A stretch of DNA of 12,099 nucleotides from Candidatus Omnitrophota bacterium (GTDB lineage Bacteria; Verrucomicrobiota; Verrucomicrobiia; Limisphaerales; UBA1319), in the NCBI GenBank assembly GCA_023473405.1, contig JAMCZD010000443.1, positions 1-12,099 of the forward strand, written 5' to 3'. A program made the position numbers and the translations under genes. The notes beneath the pieces were generated by a model, which saw only the letters and a list, made by a program, of their open reading frames with translations, ran no database searches and had not been told where the DNA came from. Shown here one piece after another: positions 1 to 7,773 of this stretch (the stretch's first letter is position 1; every line of letters begins with the position of its first letter).

Positions 1-55
1 TCGAGCACCGGGCGGCATGCACATCCAGGCACGGAATGACTCTTTTGGCCAGCAT
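1..55 (-). CDS. hisF: HisF, imidazole glycerol phosphate synthase cyclase subunit (5' end only)
   Basis: Read on the minus strand from the ATG at 55-53, the 18 visible codons give MLAKRVIPCLDVHAARCS, the characteristic start of HisF (family form MLAKRIIPCLDV..GRVVKG). HisF is the cytoplasmic (beta/alpha)8 cyclase that, with the HisH glutaminase, converts PRFAR to imidazole glycerol phosphate and AICAR, joining histidine and purine synthesis. The catalytic Asp11 of beta strand 1 is present. Residues 15, 17 and 18 (Ala, Cys, Ser) depart from the usual Gly-Arg-Val-Val, but the first base of codon 19 is A, compatible with the conserved Lys19, so the reading frame appears intact. No good Shine-Dalgarno sequence precedes the ATG; a promoter candidate lies at 82-110. 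The gene leaves the window at its left edge. Identification rests on a short but very conserved stretch. Confidence 0.85.
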   Translation of the reverse strand, partial: MLAKRVIPCLDVHAARCS

Positions 56-81
56 GGTTGAAGTCAGATCTCAATCGAGCC

Positions 82-110
82 ATAAGAACAGAATGGGCCC
101 CGCGAGGCAA
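82..110 (-). promoter_or_regulatory. Candidate sigma70-type promoter of hisF
   Basis: On the minus strand TTGCCT (110-105) is followed after 17 bp by TCTTAT (87-82). Each hexamer is a partial match to consensus. The implied start near 76 leaves a leader of about 20 nt before the hisF ATG. The block TTCTTATGG (88-80) also occurs at the equivalent position upstream of purE. Confidence 0.4.
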
Positions 111-118
111 CGTTTTTG

Positions 119-155
119 ATTGGTCATTGATCATTGAGGATTGAAAATTGGTCAT
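119..155. repeat. Short degenerate direct repeats, TCATTGA and ATTGGTCAT
   Basis: ATTGGTCAT occurs at 119-127 and 147-155. Between them TCATTGA is repeated in tandem at 124-137, followed by the related GGATTGA. The stretch is AT-rich compared with its surroundings and lies in the 331-bp divergent gap between hisF and the large secreted protein gene. Apart from these repeats and the promoter candidates, 56-386 holds no supported gene: all frames are short and broken. Confidence 0.6.
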
Positions 156-323
156 CTGTAATTGAATGCGGAGTGACCGCGCCGTTGCAGGATTGGGACG
201 TGGCAACGCTGTCTTTTCTCAATGCTAAATGACTAATCTTCGAGGTTCAATTTTCTCAACGCCCAAGGCCGAGTCTGAGTTCTTATTAGCTTGCATTTCA
301 GTGAGCACCAGCTAAGACGGCCT

Positions 324-354
324 TTGCAAACAGCTATTAGTAACCACTATTAGT
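324..354 (+). promoter_or_regulatory. Candidate promoter and CTATTAGT direct repeat upstream of the large secreted protein gene
   Basis: TTGCAA (324-329) and TATTAG (348-353) are spaced by 18 bp, each matching the sigma70 consensus at four of six positions. The -10 element sits in the second copy of a perfect 8-bp direct repeat CTATTAGT (334-341 and 347-354, offset 13 bp). Two half-sites about one helical turn apart around a -10 could be a regulator binding site. The leader to the ATG at 387 would be about 27 nt and lacks a clear Shine-Dalgarno sequence. Confidence 0.35.
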
Positions 355-386
355 TCGCAGTTTGACGCAATTGCGCCGAAAACAGA

Positions 387-3300
387 ATGAAATTGATTCA
401 TGACCTTCTTCGCTTAGGTATCGCTGTCGTTGCGGCAGTGAGTATGACGGCGTTTACGGGCACGGCCCAAGCCTTGACCTCCACCGTTTCGCCAACTTCC
501 GTGTCAAGTGATTACGCCGAATCGCTCACGTTGACACTTGCTGGTGTGAGTTCCGGCCAGAGTTATGTCGTGAGCAAGTTCCTCGATGCGAACGGCAGCG
601 GCGCATTGGACGCCAACGATCTACTGGTCCAAAGCTTTACGGTAGCCGACGGGCAGGTCTTTGCGATAGACGGGGTGCGCAATTCCAATATGCCGGGCGA
701 TGCCGATGGCGCTGTCAACGGCCAGATCCAGGTCGAGCTCAAGTTCAAGGCGCAATCGGAGGCCAATTTTTGCGCAGGCAAGTATATCTACACGGCTGCC
801 AGCACGGCCGGAGGCCCTTCGGCAACCGCATCGCTGGTGGTCACTCAGCCTGTTTATCCCCAGGGGGTAAAGGGCCGAATCACCGGCGGCGGTCAACCCG
901 TTCCATTCACCCCTGTGTTTCTCATGGACAACTCGGGCAACATGAAGGCAATGACCCTGGCCGATGCCAACGGCAATTTTACCTTGAACAGTCCCAGTGG
1001 CGGATACGGCTTGGGTTGCCTGGCCCGGGGATACCTCTTCAACTTTAGTTCCCCCCCGGTGGTCATTATCAACTCCGGGGCATGGACCACGCAAAACCTC
1101 ACCGTCACACCCGCCAATTGCAATATATCGGGCCAGTTGACCGACCGGGACACCGGCGCGGGTATTCCGGGGATTCAAATGTTTGTCCAGGGAAACAACG
1201 GGATGGCCACGCTTGCCTTCTCCGATGCCGCCGGTCATTTCAGCGTGCCGGTCTCGACGACCTCCGCCGGCTGGGAACTGGACTGTTCCGGCCCGGACGC
1301 CGCGATGCACGGTTATTTACGGCCCGAGAATAACCCTGTCATTGACGTCGGCGGGGGGGACGTGACCGGGATCAACCTCCAATTCGCCAAGGCAAACGCC
1401 CTCGTATACGGCTTTTTGCAGGGCGATCCCAATCATGCATTGGCCGGACTTCAAGTCGAGGCAACGGATCCGCAAAGCCAATGGCATGCCTACGGCCGGA
1501 TTAACAGCAGCGGCAAATACGTGGTCGGCGTTGTGGCGGGAGAGTGGAACATCGAACCGGACAATGACCAGCTATCACCCCTGGGGTACCTGGGGCTGCA
1601 GGCCAACGCAACCATCAGCGCCGACAGCGCCGTGCAGGTGGATTTAGTGGTCCGAACGTTCACGGCAAATCTCCGTGGCCGGATCGTGGATTATACCGGC
1701 CAACCGATTGGCGGAGTTTACATGGCGGCTTATCTGTATGGAGGCCCTGGCTGGCATTCCGTGCTCACCGACGACAACGGGCAATTCTCCCTGCCGGTGT
1801 TCGGCGGAGACTGGAGCATCGAGTTGGATTCCAAGGACGCCGCGCAACGCGGCCTGGTTCGTCCCAGTCTTTCCTTCACCGTTCAGGATGGAACGGATAT
1901 AAACAACATACTCTATACCGTCCACCAGGCCACGGCTCAGATCACCGGCAGTGTCAAAAACCAGGCCAACCAGCCCATCGCAAATATCGGCGTTTACTCT
2001 TACATCAACCAGAACGGCCTTGACTACAATGAATGGACTGAAACCGACGCCTCCGGCAACTATCGACTTAACGTGTTCGACGGCGAATGGACGGTGGCGG
2101 TTGAGGATCTGACCGGGCGCGGCTACGAGAATTTGGCGCCCAGACAGGCAATTGTTTCCGGAGCCAACGTTGCGGTTGACTTCACGGCGCAAGCCCAGTC
2201 GGGGAGCCAAGCCGACGTCACCTTTTTTGGGTTGCTGAAGCAGCAGAGTGACTTTGTTCAAAATGACGCCTCGAGTCCACCGGCTCTGGCGTCCGGCAAC
2301 AGCTATCATTTCAATTCGTGGATCAACCTGAGCGCCCCCGGAGCCGTCCTCAGCGCCACCCTGCGGTTGCCCGACGGCACCACTTATTCCATGTCGCCCG
2401 ATGGCGGCGACGCCTTCCGGTTTTCCACCAATTTCGCTTCCTTGGACGCCCTCGATGGCGCCTTTCCCACCGGGAATTATACCATGACCATGAATACGCT
2501 TCACGACGGCATTCGCACGGCAACGCTTGCCATGACCAACGCGGTCTACCCCAATACACCGGTCGTGAGCAACTACGATTCCGCCCAGGCCGTCAACCCG
2601 GATGATGATCTTCCGCTGGACTGGCAGCCGTTTGCCGGCGGCACCTCGATGGATTTCATCCAGTTCAGGGTTCGCTCGAGCCAAGGCAGCACCGTTTTTT
2701 CCACCGGCCAGCCGGGTGAGCCCGGGGCATTGAACGGAGCCCAAACCGGGGCAACCATTCCCGCCTTCTATCTACCTTCCAACCAGGCTCTCCAGGGCCA
2801 GTTGATGTTTGCCAGAATAGCGGGGATGGACACCCAGAGTTATCCGGGCGCATTTGGTGTCGTGGGATTCACCAAGCAAACTGTCTTCAGCCTCGTTACT
2901 TTGCCCTCGTCCCAAATCAATACCAATCCGCCTCCCGGCGCTCACTACGCCAGCGTTCCCTCGGGCGCTTCTTTCGATTTCGCCACCGGGTCGGTGGACC
3001 TTTCGGGTAATACCGGGGATTTCCAATACCTCCAATCAGACCTGGTAGGAAAAGTTGCTCCCAGCGGTGTATCCTGGTGGACGGGCAATGGTCTCGATTC
3101 TTTTGTAAGCTGGATTGCGCAGCCATCGTATTTGCCTCCTGCCGAGGCCTGGACGCCTTCCTCGAACACGGCTGGGAGCGCGAACCTGTATACGCGTTGG
3201 CTCAAGGCAGTCGGCGGCCGATACGCCATGATCTACTCACTGAACGCCGATTCGAGCCGGTTCGATTTCTTTTATGTCTATCCCTACGGCAGTTATACTT

Positions 3301-4097
3301 GGTCGATTCATGGGACACCGCAGCCGCCAACGCTTCTTTCCGTGAGCGATGCCGGGACCGGCGGCGCTTTGGTTATCGAATGGCAGCCCAGCCCTTCGCC
3401 GACTGTTGCCGGTTACAAAGTTTGGAGCGGGCCGGACTTGACCTTGAGCGACATCGACAACCTGGGCAATGTCACCAATTACACGCTCCGGGGACTCCAG
3501 AACGGGCAATCCTATTCGATCCGGGTTGCCGCTTACGATATCGAGGGCAACGAGAGCGGGTTATCCTCGGCCATGAGCGCCACCCCATCGATCGGGGGCG
3601 CCTCTTCATTACGGATTACCTCGACCGTGCTGCCCGAGGCTGCGGCCGGCTTGGTTTACCATGCCATCCTCGAGGCAACCGGCGGACAGCCCCCATACCA
3701 ATGGTCCACCGCGCCCGGGTCGTTGCCCTTGCCTTATAACCTCGGCCTTGCGCCGGATGGGACTATCGGCGGCACCCCAACCGCTGACGGCACCTATTTC
3801 TTTTCCGTTCGCGTCACCGATAGCGCCCAGCACGTCGCTGACCAGTCCATGTCACTCGTGGTTAACCCCGGTGGTGAGTTACCCGCGGTGATGAGCCAGC
3901 CATTCCGATTGGCTACCGGTGAATTCCAATGTGTCATTAACGGCGCCTCCGGCCAATCCTACGTTGTCGAGGCCTCCTCAGACTTGAAAACGTGGACCGA
4001 GATTCAGACGGTCGCTGCCACGAACGGCGTCATATTTCTGAAGGACTCGTACGCCCCCGCATACAGTCACCGGTTCTATCGCGCCCGCAGCCACTGA
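387..4097 (+). CDS. Large exported multidomain protein: carboxypeptidase-regulatory-like repeats, FN3, Ig-like module
   Basis: This 1236-residue protein starts with a typical Sec signal peptide: Lys2, hydrophobic core about 7-23, likely cleavage after Ala-Gln-Ala29. Residues 67-90 hold a DANGSGALDANDLL segment resembling a Ca-binding dockerin-like turn. About 160-600 holds five tandem CarboxypepD-regulatory-like beta-sandwich repeats (starting near 163, 247, 339, 429 and 518), with 'D..G.(F/Y).L.V' cores; three end in a G(E/D)W motif (385, 474, 566). A less recognisable region (about 605-975) follows, then an FN3 domain (about 977-1067), a putative Ig/cadherin-like He_PIG domain (about 1075-1160) and a C-terminal module (about 1170-1233) with SYVVEASSDLKTWT and RFYR. 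No catalytic domain, membrane anchor or LPXTG is seen. I infer a secreted or surface adhesion or carbohydrate-binding role; substrate unknown. It is transcribed alone, divergent from hisF, ending at a hairpin shared with the convergent neighbour. Confidence 0.9.
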   Translation: MKLIHDLLRLGIAVVAAVSMTAFTGTAQALTSTVSPTSVSSDYAESLTLTLAGVSSGQSYVVSKFLDANGSGALDANDLLVQSFTVADGQVFAIDGVRNSNMPGDADGAVNGQIQVELKFKAQSEANFCAGKYIYTAASTAGGPSATASLVVTQPVYPQGVKGRITGGGQPVPFTPVFLMDNSGNMKAMTLADANGNFTLNSPSGGYGLGCLARGYLFNFSSPPVVIINSGAWTTQNLTVTPANCNISGQLTDRDTGAGIPGIQMFVQGNNGMATLAFSDAAGHFSVPVSTTSAGWELDCSGPDAAMHGYLRPENNPVIDVGGGDVTGINLQFAKANALVYGFLQGDPNHALAGLQVEATDPQSQWHAYGRINSSGKYVVGVVAGEWNIEPDNDQLSPLGYLGLQANATISADSAVQVDLVVRTFTANLRGRIVDYTGQPIGGVYMAAYLYGGPGWHSVLTDDNGQFSLPVFGGDWSIELDSKDAAQRGLVRPSLSFTVQDGTDINNILYTVHQATAQITGSVKNQANQPIANIGVYSYINQNGLDYNEWTETDASGNYRLNVFDGEWTVAVEDLTGRGYENLAPRQAIVSGANVAVDFTAQAQSGSQADVTFFGLLKQQSDFVQNDASSPPALASGNSYHFNSWINLSAPGAVLSATLRLPDGTTYSMSPDGGDAFRFSTNFASLDALDGAFPTGNYTMTMNTLHDGIRTATLAMTNAVYPNTPVVSNYDSAQAVNPDDDLPLDWQPFAGGTSMDFIQFRVRSSQGSTVFSTGQPGEPGALNGAQTGATIPAFYLPSNQALQGQLMFARIAGMDTQSYPGAFGVVGFTKQTVFSLVTLPSSQINTNPPPGAHYASVPSGASFDFATGSVDLSGNTGDFQYLQSDLVGKVAPSGVSWWTGNGLDSFVSWIAQPSYLPPAEAWTPSSNTAGSANLYTRWLKAVGGRYAMIYSLNADSSRFDFFYVYPYGSYTWSIHGTPQPPTLLSVSDAGTGGALVIEWQPSPSPTVAGYKVWSGPDLTLSDIDNLGNVTNYTLRGLQNGQSYSIRVAAYDIEGNESGLSSAMSATPSIGGASSLRITSTVLPEAAAGLVYHAILEATGGQPPYQWSTAPGSLPLPYNLGLAPDGTIGGTPTADGTYFFSVRVTDSAQHVADQSMSLVVNPGGELPAVMSQPFRLATGEFQCVINGASGQSYVVEASSDLKTWTEIQTVAATNGVIFLKDSYAPAYSHRFYRARSH

Positions 4098-4100
4098 TCA

Positions 4101-4128
4101 GGAGCGCGGATGCCTTCATCCGCACTCC
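4101..4128. terminator. Hairpin between convergent genes, probable bidirectional terminator
   Basis: GCGGATG (4106-4112) pairs perfectly with CATCCGC (4117-4123) around a CCTT loop. After one C/A mismatch, GGAG (4101-4104) pairs with CTCC (4125-4128). The structure fills almost the whole 34-bp gap between the stop at 4095-4097 and the minus-strand stop at 4132. There is no long T tract on either side, so efficiency is uncertain, but the position between two convergent stops is what a shared terminator would have. Confidence 0.6.
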
Positions 4129-4131
4129 GAG

Positions 4132-5403
4132 TTAAGGACGCTGGGCTTCGCCCGGGGTAGGCGGCATCGGCGGGGTTACGTTGGACGCTTGGGGCTGGGA
4201 AGCGGATTGGCCCTTGGCCGCCAGGAGCTGGCGGATGGATTTTTGTTGGTCCTGCTGCACCTGGAGCAGTTCTTTCTCCCTTTCATCGTCGGTTAGCGTG
4301 GGATCGTTTTTGATGCGTTGCCGCTCAGCCGCCGTGGCCTGGTTGATCTGGTAGATGGGCATGAGGGTTTCGAGTGGAGCGCCGAGCTGCTCGACCGTCG
4401 TCTGGGTCTGGCGATAGACCGGGTCTTGGAGCAGTTGAAAGACTTGGTAACGTTCCGTGCCCAGGGCCTGCTTGATGGCCGCCTGCCGTTGCTTCTCCAA
4501 TTCCTGCCGTTCCTTGGCGCTGGTGGCGTCATTGCCGCTGTAATACAATTGCATTTGTTGGTCGATAGGATCGCTGGCGCGGAAAATGTTGCGAAACTCC
4601 TCCGGAGTCGCGTCGAATCCGTCGAGTTCCTTTCGGAGCTGGTTTGCGGTCGAGGAATAGCGCAGAAGGAATTCCTCGAGCTGCACCGGCGAGAGAACGC
4701 GGGCGAGTTCGTCGCGCGTCTGCTGTCGAAGCCGCGTCAACTCGGTTTGATCGACGGGTTGGCCGGCCTGTTGTTGAGCGGCGATGTAGGCCTGCTGGCG
4801 TTGTTGGGAACGAGCGCTGATCTCTTGGACGGCCTGCTTTATCGCGGCGGGCAGTTGGCCCAGAACCGGGCCGTTCAAGGCAATACCGGCGCTGCTTCCC
4901 TCCACGCTTGGATTGGCGTTGACGTCCCAGCCCGGTCCCAGCAGCTTGGTCAATAGAGCCCGGCGTTCGTCGTCCAGGGCCTTGGATTTCTCAGCCGCAG
5001 CCTGCAATACCTCGAGATCGGGTTCTGATCGCCACCATTGCTGATCGCTGGTAACGACCTCTGCGGTGCGCCGGCGGGCGTATAGCTGGTTCACGTCCGC
5101 GATGATGATATCGCGGATTGTTGACTCGGGGCAACCGATCGAGCGCAGATTGGCTATGTAGGTGGGATAATCGGTTGATTCAATTTCGCTCCACGAGAAG
5201 AACTGGCGGCGGACAACCACACGAGGCCGGACCGCGTTGGTTCCCAACGCAACCTGAACCACGTTCGTGGTGGCCGGAGAACGATCGGGTCGCGCACTCC
5301 GGTATAGGAAATAAAGGCGGGCGCCCAGAGCGATATTCAGTCCAAGCGAAAGCAGGAGCACAACGCGGACACGCATAAGGTTATTCTTGTGCATCCAATG
5401 CAT
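4132..5403 (-). CDS. Membrane-anchored, Gln-rich helical protein of unknown function
   Basis: I cannot assign a function. The 423-residue product has a basic N terminus and one hydrophobic segment (about 11-34), acting as a signal anchor or uncleaved signal, so the remainder is probably periplasmic. Residues 70-110 contain a compact motif: WSEIES.DYP.YIANLRSIGCPE, then TIRDIIIADVNQLYARR. I have met this in uncharacterised Verrucomicrobia proteins (recollection, not searched). The remainder is predicted largely helical and rich in Gln, Glu and Arg (about 185-400), with likely coiled-coil stretches, and ends in a disordered Pro-rich tail. In-frame ATGs exist at 5403, 5394 and 5376; none has a convincing ribosome site, and MHKNNLMRV... 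from 5394 is an equally good start. It is convergent with the secreted protein gene and divergent from ppk, so probably monocistronic. A structural or chaperone-like envelope protein is possible but unproven. Confidence 0.8.
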   Translation of the reverse strand: MHWMHKNNLMRVRVVLLLSLGLNIALGARLYFLYRSARPDRSPATTNVVQVALGTNAVRPRVVVRRQFFSWSEIESTDYPTYIANLRSIGCPESTIRDIIIADVNQLYARRRTAEVVTSDQQWWRSEPDLEVLQAAAEKSKALDDERRALLTKLLGPGWDVNANPSVEGSSAGIALNGPVLGQLPAAIKQAVQEISARSQQRQQAYIAAQQQAGQPVDQTELTRLRQQTRDELARVLSPVQLEEFLLRYSSTANQLRKELDGFDATPEEFRNIFRASDPIDQQMQLYYSGNDATSAKERQELEKQRQAAIKQALGTERYQVFQLLQDPVYRQTQTTVEQLGAPLETLMPIYQINQATAAERQRIKNDPTLTDDEREKELLQVQQDQQKSIRQLLAAKGQSASQPQASNVTPPMPPTPGEAQRP

Positions 5404-5451
5404 TGATGCAATCCAATTTGTGCTTCAAGAGGAGAGGCGCGTGGAAATCTG

Positions 5452-5468
5452 AGCCGGATGACCCGGCT
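5452..5468 (+). other. Small hairpin in the ppk upstream region
   Basis: AGCCGG (5452-5457) pairs perfectly with CCGGCT (5463-5468) around the loop ATGAC. The upstream in-frame ATG of the ppk reading frame (5458) lies in this loop, which argues against it as the translation start. If ppk is transcribed from near 5506 the hairpin would be outside the message. Confidence 0.4.
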
Positions 5469-5556
5469 GCCACGGCGCATCGAACGCCAACGCCAGTTCG
5501 ATCATTACAATTCCTCTGGCAATTGGCGGCCAGCCGGGGCAGGTTATTTGCCGAGT

Positions 5557-7773
5557 ATGGCAACCTTTCGCCCCGCCCATTTCATTAACCGCGAATCGAG
5601 CTGGCTCGAGTTCAACTGGCGCGTCCTGGAGGAGGCCATGGACCCGGGCAACCCGTTATTGGAGCGGCTCAAGTTCTTCACCATATTCAGCACGAATCTC
5701 GACGAGTTTTTTGAGGTGCGTGTGGCCGGTTTGAAACAGCAGATCGAGGGTGGGGTGACCGAGCGCTCGCCCGACGGACTGGTCCCGCGGGAGACCTTCC
5801 ACCGTATCACGAGGCGAGTCCGGGAATTGGTGGCGCAGCTTTACGCCGGTTGGCGTGAGGACCTGCAGCCTGCCTTGGCCAAAAATCACATCAGGTTCCT
5901 TAATTTCTCCCAAATCGGAGCAGTCGATGTTGCCCGGCTCGAGGATTACTATCGAACCCAGGTCCGGCCCGTGGTCACGCCTCTGGCCATTGATCCCGCC
6001 CATCCGTTTCCGCAGTTGCTCAATAAATCGCTCAACTTGATCGTTCAAATCCAGGTCGGGCAAACCCCGGACGACGGCGCGCGCCTGGCTATCGTCCAGG
6101 TGCCGCGCGTCTTGCCGCGGTTGATACGCCTGCCCGGCGACGACGATCACCAGGATTACCTGTTCCTGGCCGAACTGATCGGTCATTATTTTGGCGACCT
6201 GTTTCCCGGCATGGGCATTCGCGGGTATTGGTGCTTCCGCGTCACGCGTAACAGCGAGCTTTATATCGGCGAGGAAGAAGAGGTCAGCTTGCTCGAGGCG
6301 GTCGAGAACGAATTGCACAAGCGCCGGCGCGGTGACGCCGTTCGCCTCGAGGTCCAGACCCATTGCCCACCCGAAATCCAAAATCAATTGTTAACTCACC
6401 TCCGGCTCCAACCGGAGGATTTATACGAGATCGACGGGCCTTTGAATCCTGTGCATCTCATGACGGTTTACGACGACATTCATTCGCCGGAACTGCGAGC
6501 CAGGCCATTCCTGCCCCGTCTTCCGACCGCGTTGCGCGATGCGCCGGATATTTTTACCGCCATCCGCCGACAAGACATCCTTCTCCATCATCCCTACGAC
6601 AGTTTCAACCCGATCATCGAATTCCTCGAGACGTCGGCCGATGACCCGGGAGTCCTGGCCATCAAATTAACCCTTTACCGGACTGGCGGTGATCCCCGGA
6701 TCATGGGAGCCTTGGCCAAGGCGGCCGAGAACGGGAAGCAGGTCACCGCCGTTGTCGAGCTGAAGGCACGCTTCGATGAAGCCAACAATATCCAATGGGC
6801 GCGCCAATTGGAAGAGGCGGGCGTGCACGTGGTTTACGGTCTGGTCGGTTACAAGATTCATGGCAAGATATGTCTGGTCGTGCGCCGCGAGGGGATGAAT
6901 ATCGTGCGCTACGTCCACTTGAGCACGGGCAATTATAACCCCATTACGGCTCGAATCTACACCGACTTGGGTCTGCTCACCTGTAATTCCGATTTTGGCG
7001 AGGATGCCACCAACTTTTTCAACCTCCTCACCGGTATCTGCCAGTTTTCCGCCATGCGGAAATTCATCGTTGCCCCCTTTGACTTGCATGATCGCACGCT
7101 CGCTTTGATCGAGCGCGAGCAAACCCATGCCCGCCAGGGGCTCCCGGCGCGGATCGTGGCCAAGATGAATGCCTTGGTCGACCGGTCGGTGATCGAGGCG
7201 CTTTACCGGGCCTCCCGAGCCGGGGTTCAAATCGACCTGGCAGTGCGCGGCATCTGTTGCCTGCGACCCCAAGTCAAGGGCGTAAGCGAAAATATTACCG
7301 TCCGCAGCGTGGTGGATCGTTTCCTCGAGCACAGCCGGGCGTTCTATTTCGAAAACGCCTGCCAACCCGAAGTCTACCTGGGCAGCGCCGATTGGATGCC
7401 CCGCAACTTTTTCCGGCGCGTCGAGATTATGTTCCCCATCGAGAACGGGATTCTGCGCGAGCAGGTCACCCAGGAAATCCTCGGTATCGCCCTGGCCGAT
7501 AACGTCAAGGCGCGCTTTCTCCAAGCCGACGGTTCTTACCGGCAGCCCAGGCTCAGGAAAGCCGACAAACCCGTGCGCAGCCAATCCGAATTCATCCGGT
7601 TGGCCGAGGGGGAAATCCTCGGGACCACCGGCAAGATTTCCGGCAAGAGAAAGTATCCCAAAGTCACCTTGGCCAAACCGCCTACTGGTTTGGGATCAAA
7701 CGCTGGGCCACACCGCGGGCAGTCTGTCTCTTGCGGAACCCCTGGTAAGCCTCGCGGTATTCCGGGTACTTGA
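5557..7773 (+). CDS. ppk: Polyphosphate kinase (PPK1)
   Basis: PPK1 polymerises ATP gamma-phosphate into inorganic polyphosphate, reversibly, via a phosphohistidine. From the ATG at 5557 the protein has 738 residues. It shows the N-terminal FINRESSWLEFNWRVLEEA and FSTNLDEFFEVR blocks, the middle domain, and two phospholipase-D-like catalytic halves. His435 (in GYKIHGK) and His592 (in RFLEHSRAFYFEN) fall at the same numbers as the two essential histidines of the E. coli enzyme. ARFDEANNI, STGNYNPITARIYTD and GSADWMPRN are intact. The frame is open to an ATG at 5458, but homology begins only at 5557 and those 33 extra residues look non-conserved. TACAAT (5506-5511) is a possible -10 without a good -35. 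The protein is about 50 residues longer than E. coli PPK: the C terminus after about residue 675 is a basic low-complexity tail, and its last 30 codons lie antisense to purE. Confidence 0.97.
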   Translation: MATFRPAHFINRESSWLEFNWRVLEEAMDPGNPLLERLKFFTIFSTNLDEFFEVRVAGLKQQIEGGVTERSPDGLVPRETFHRITRRVRELVAQLYAGWREDLQPALAKNHIRFLNFSQIGAVDVARLEDYYRTQVRPVVTPLAIDPAHPFPQLLNKSLNLIVQIQVGQTPDDGARLAIVQVPRVLPRLIRLPGDDDHQDYLFLAELIGHYFGDLFPGMGIRGYWCFRVTRNSELYIGEEEEVSLLEAVENELHKRRRGDAVRLEVQTHCPPEIQNQLLTHLRLQPEDLYEIDGPLNPVHLMTVYDDIHSPELRARPFLPRLPTALRDAPDIFTAIRRQDILLHHPYDSFNPIIEFLETSADDPGVLAIKLTLYRTGGDPRIMGALAKAAENGKQVTAVVELKARFDEANNIQWARQLEEAGVHVVYGLVGYKIHGKICLVVRREGMNIVRYVHLSTGNYNPITARIYTDLGLLTCNSDFGEDATNFFNLLTGICQFSAMRKFIVAPFDLHDRTLALIEREQTHARQGLPARIVAKMNALVDRSVIEALYRASRAGVQIDLAVRGICCLRPQVKGVSENITVRSVVDRFLEHSRAFYFENACQPEVYLGSADWMPRNFFRRVEIMFPIENGILREQVTQEILGIALADNVKARFLQADGSYRQPRLRKADKPVRSQSEFIRLAEGEILGTTGKISGKRKYPKVTLAKPPTGLGSNAGPHRGQSVSCGTPGKPRGIPGT

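Noticed and set aside
1644..2744. 366-codon frame antisense to the large secreted protein
   Set aside because: Long antisense frames are common in GC-rich coding DNA; the composition is shadow-like and the plus-strand domains are clear.
4318..4956. 212-codon plus-strand frame opposite the 423-residue protein gene
   Set aside because: Leu/Val-rich translation is the expected antisense of a Gln/Arg-rich helical protein; no motif or ribosome site.
5458..5556. N-terminal extension of PPK from the upstream ATG at 5458
   Set aside because: The 33 extra residues do not resemble PPK, the ATG lies in a hairpin loop, and starting at 5557 puts the catalytic histidines at 435 and 592 as in E. coli.
6667..7584. 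305-codon frame antisense to ppk
   Set aside because: It is opposite the most conserved catalytic part of ppk and has no recognisable domain.
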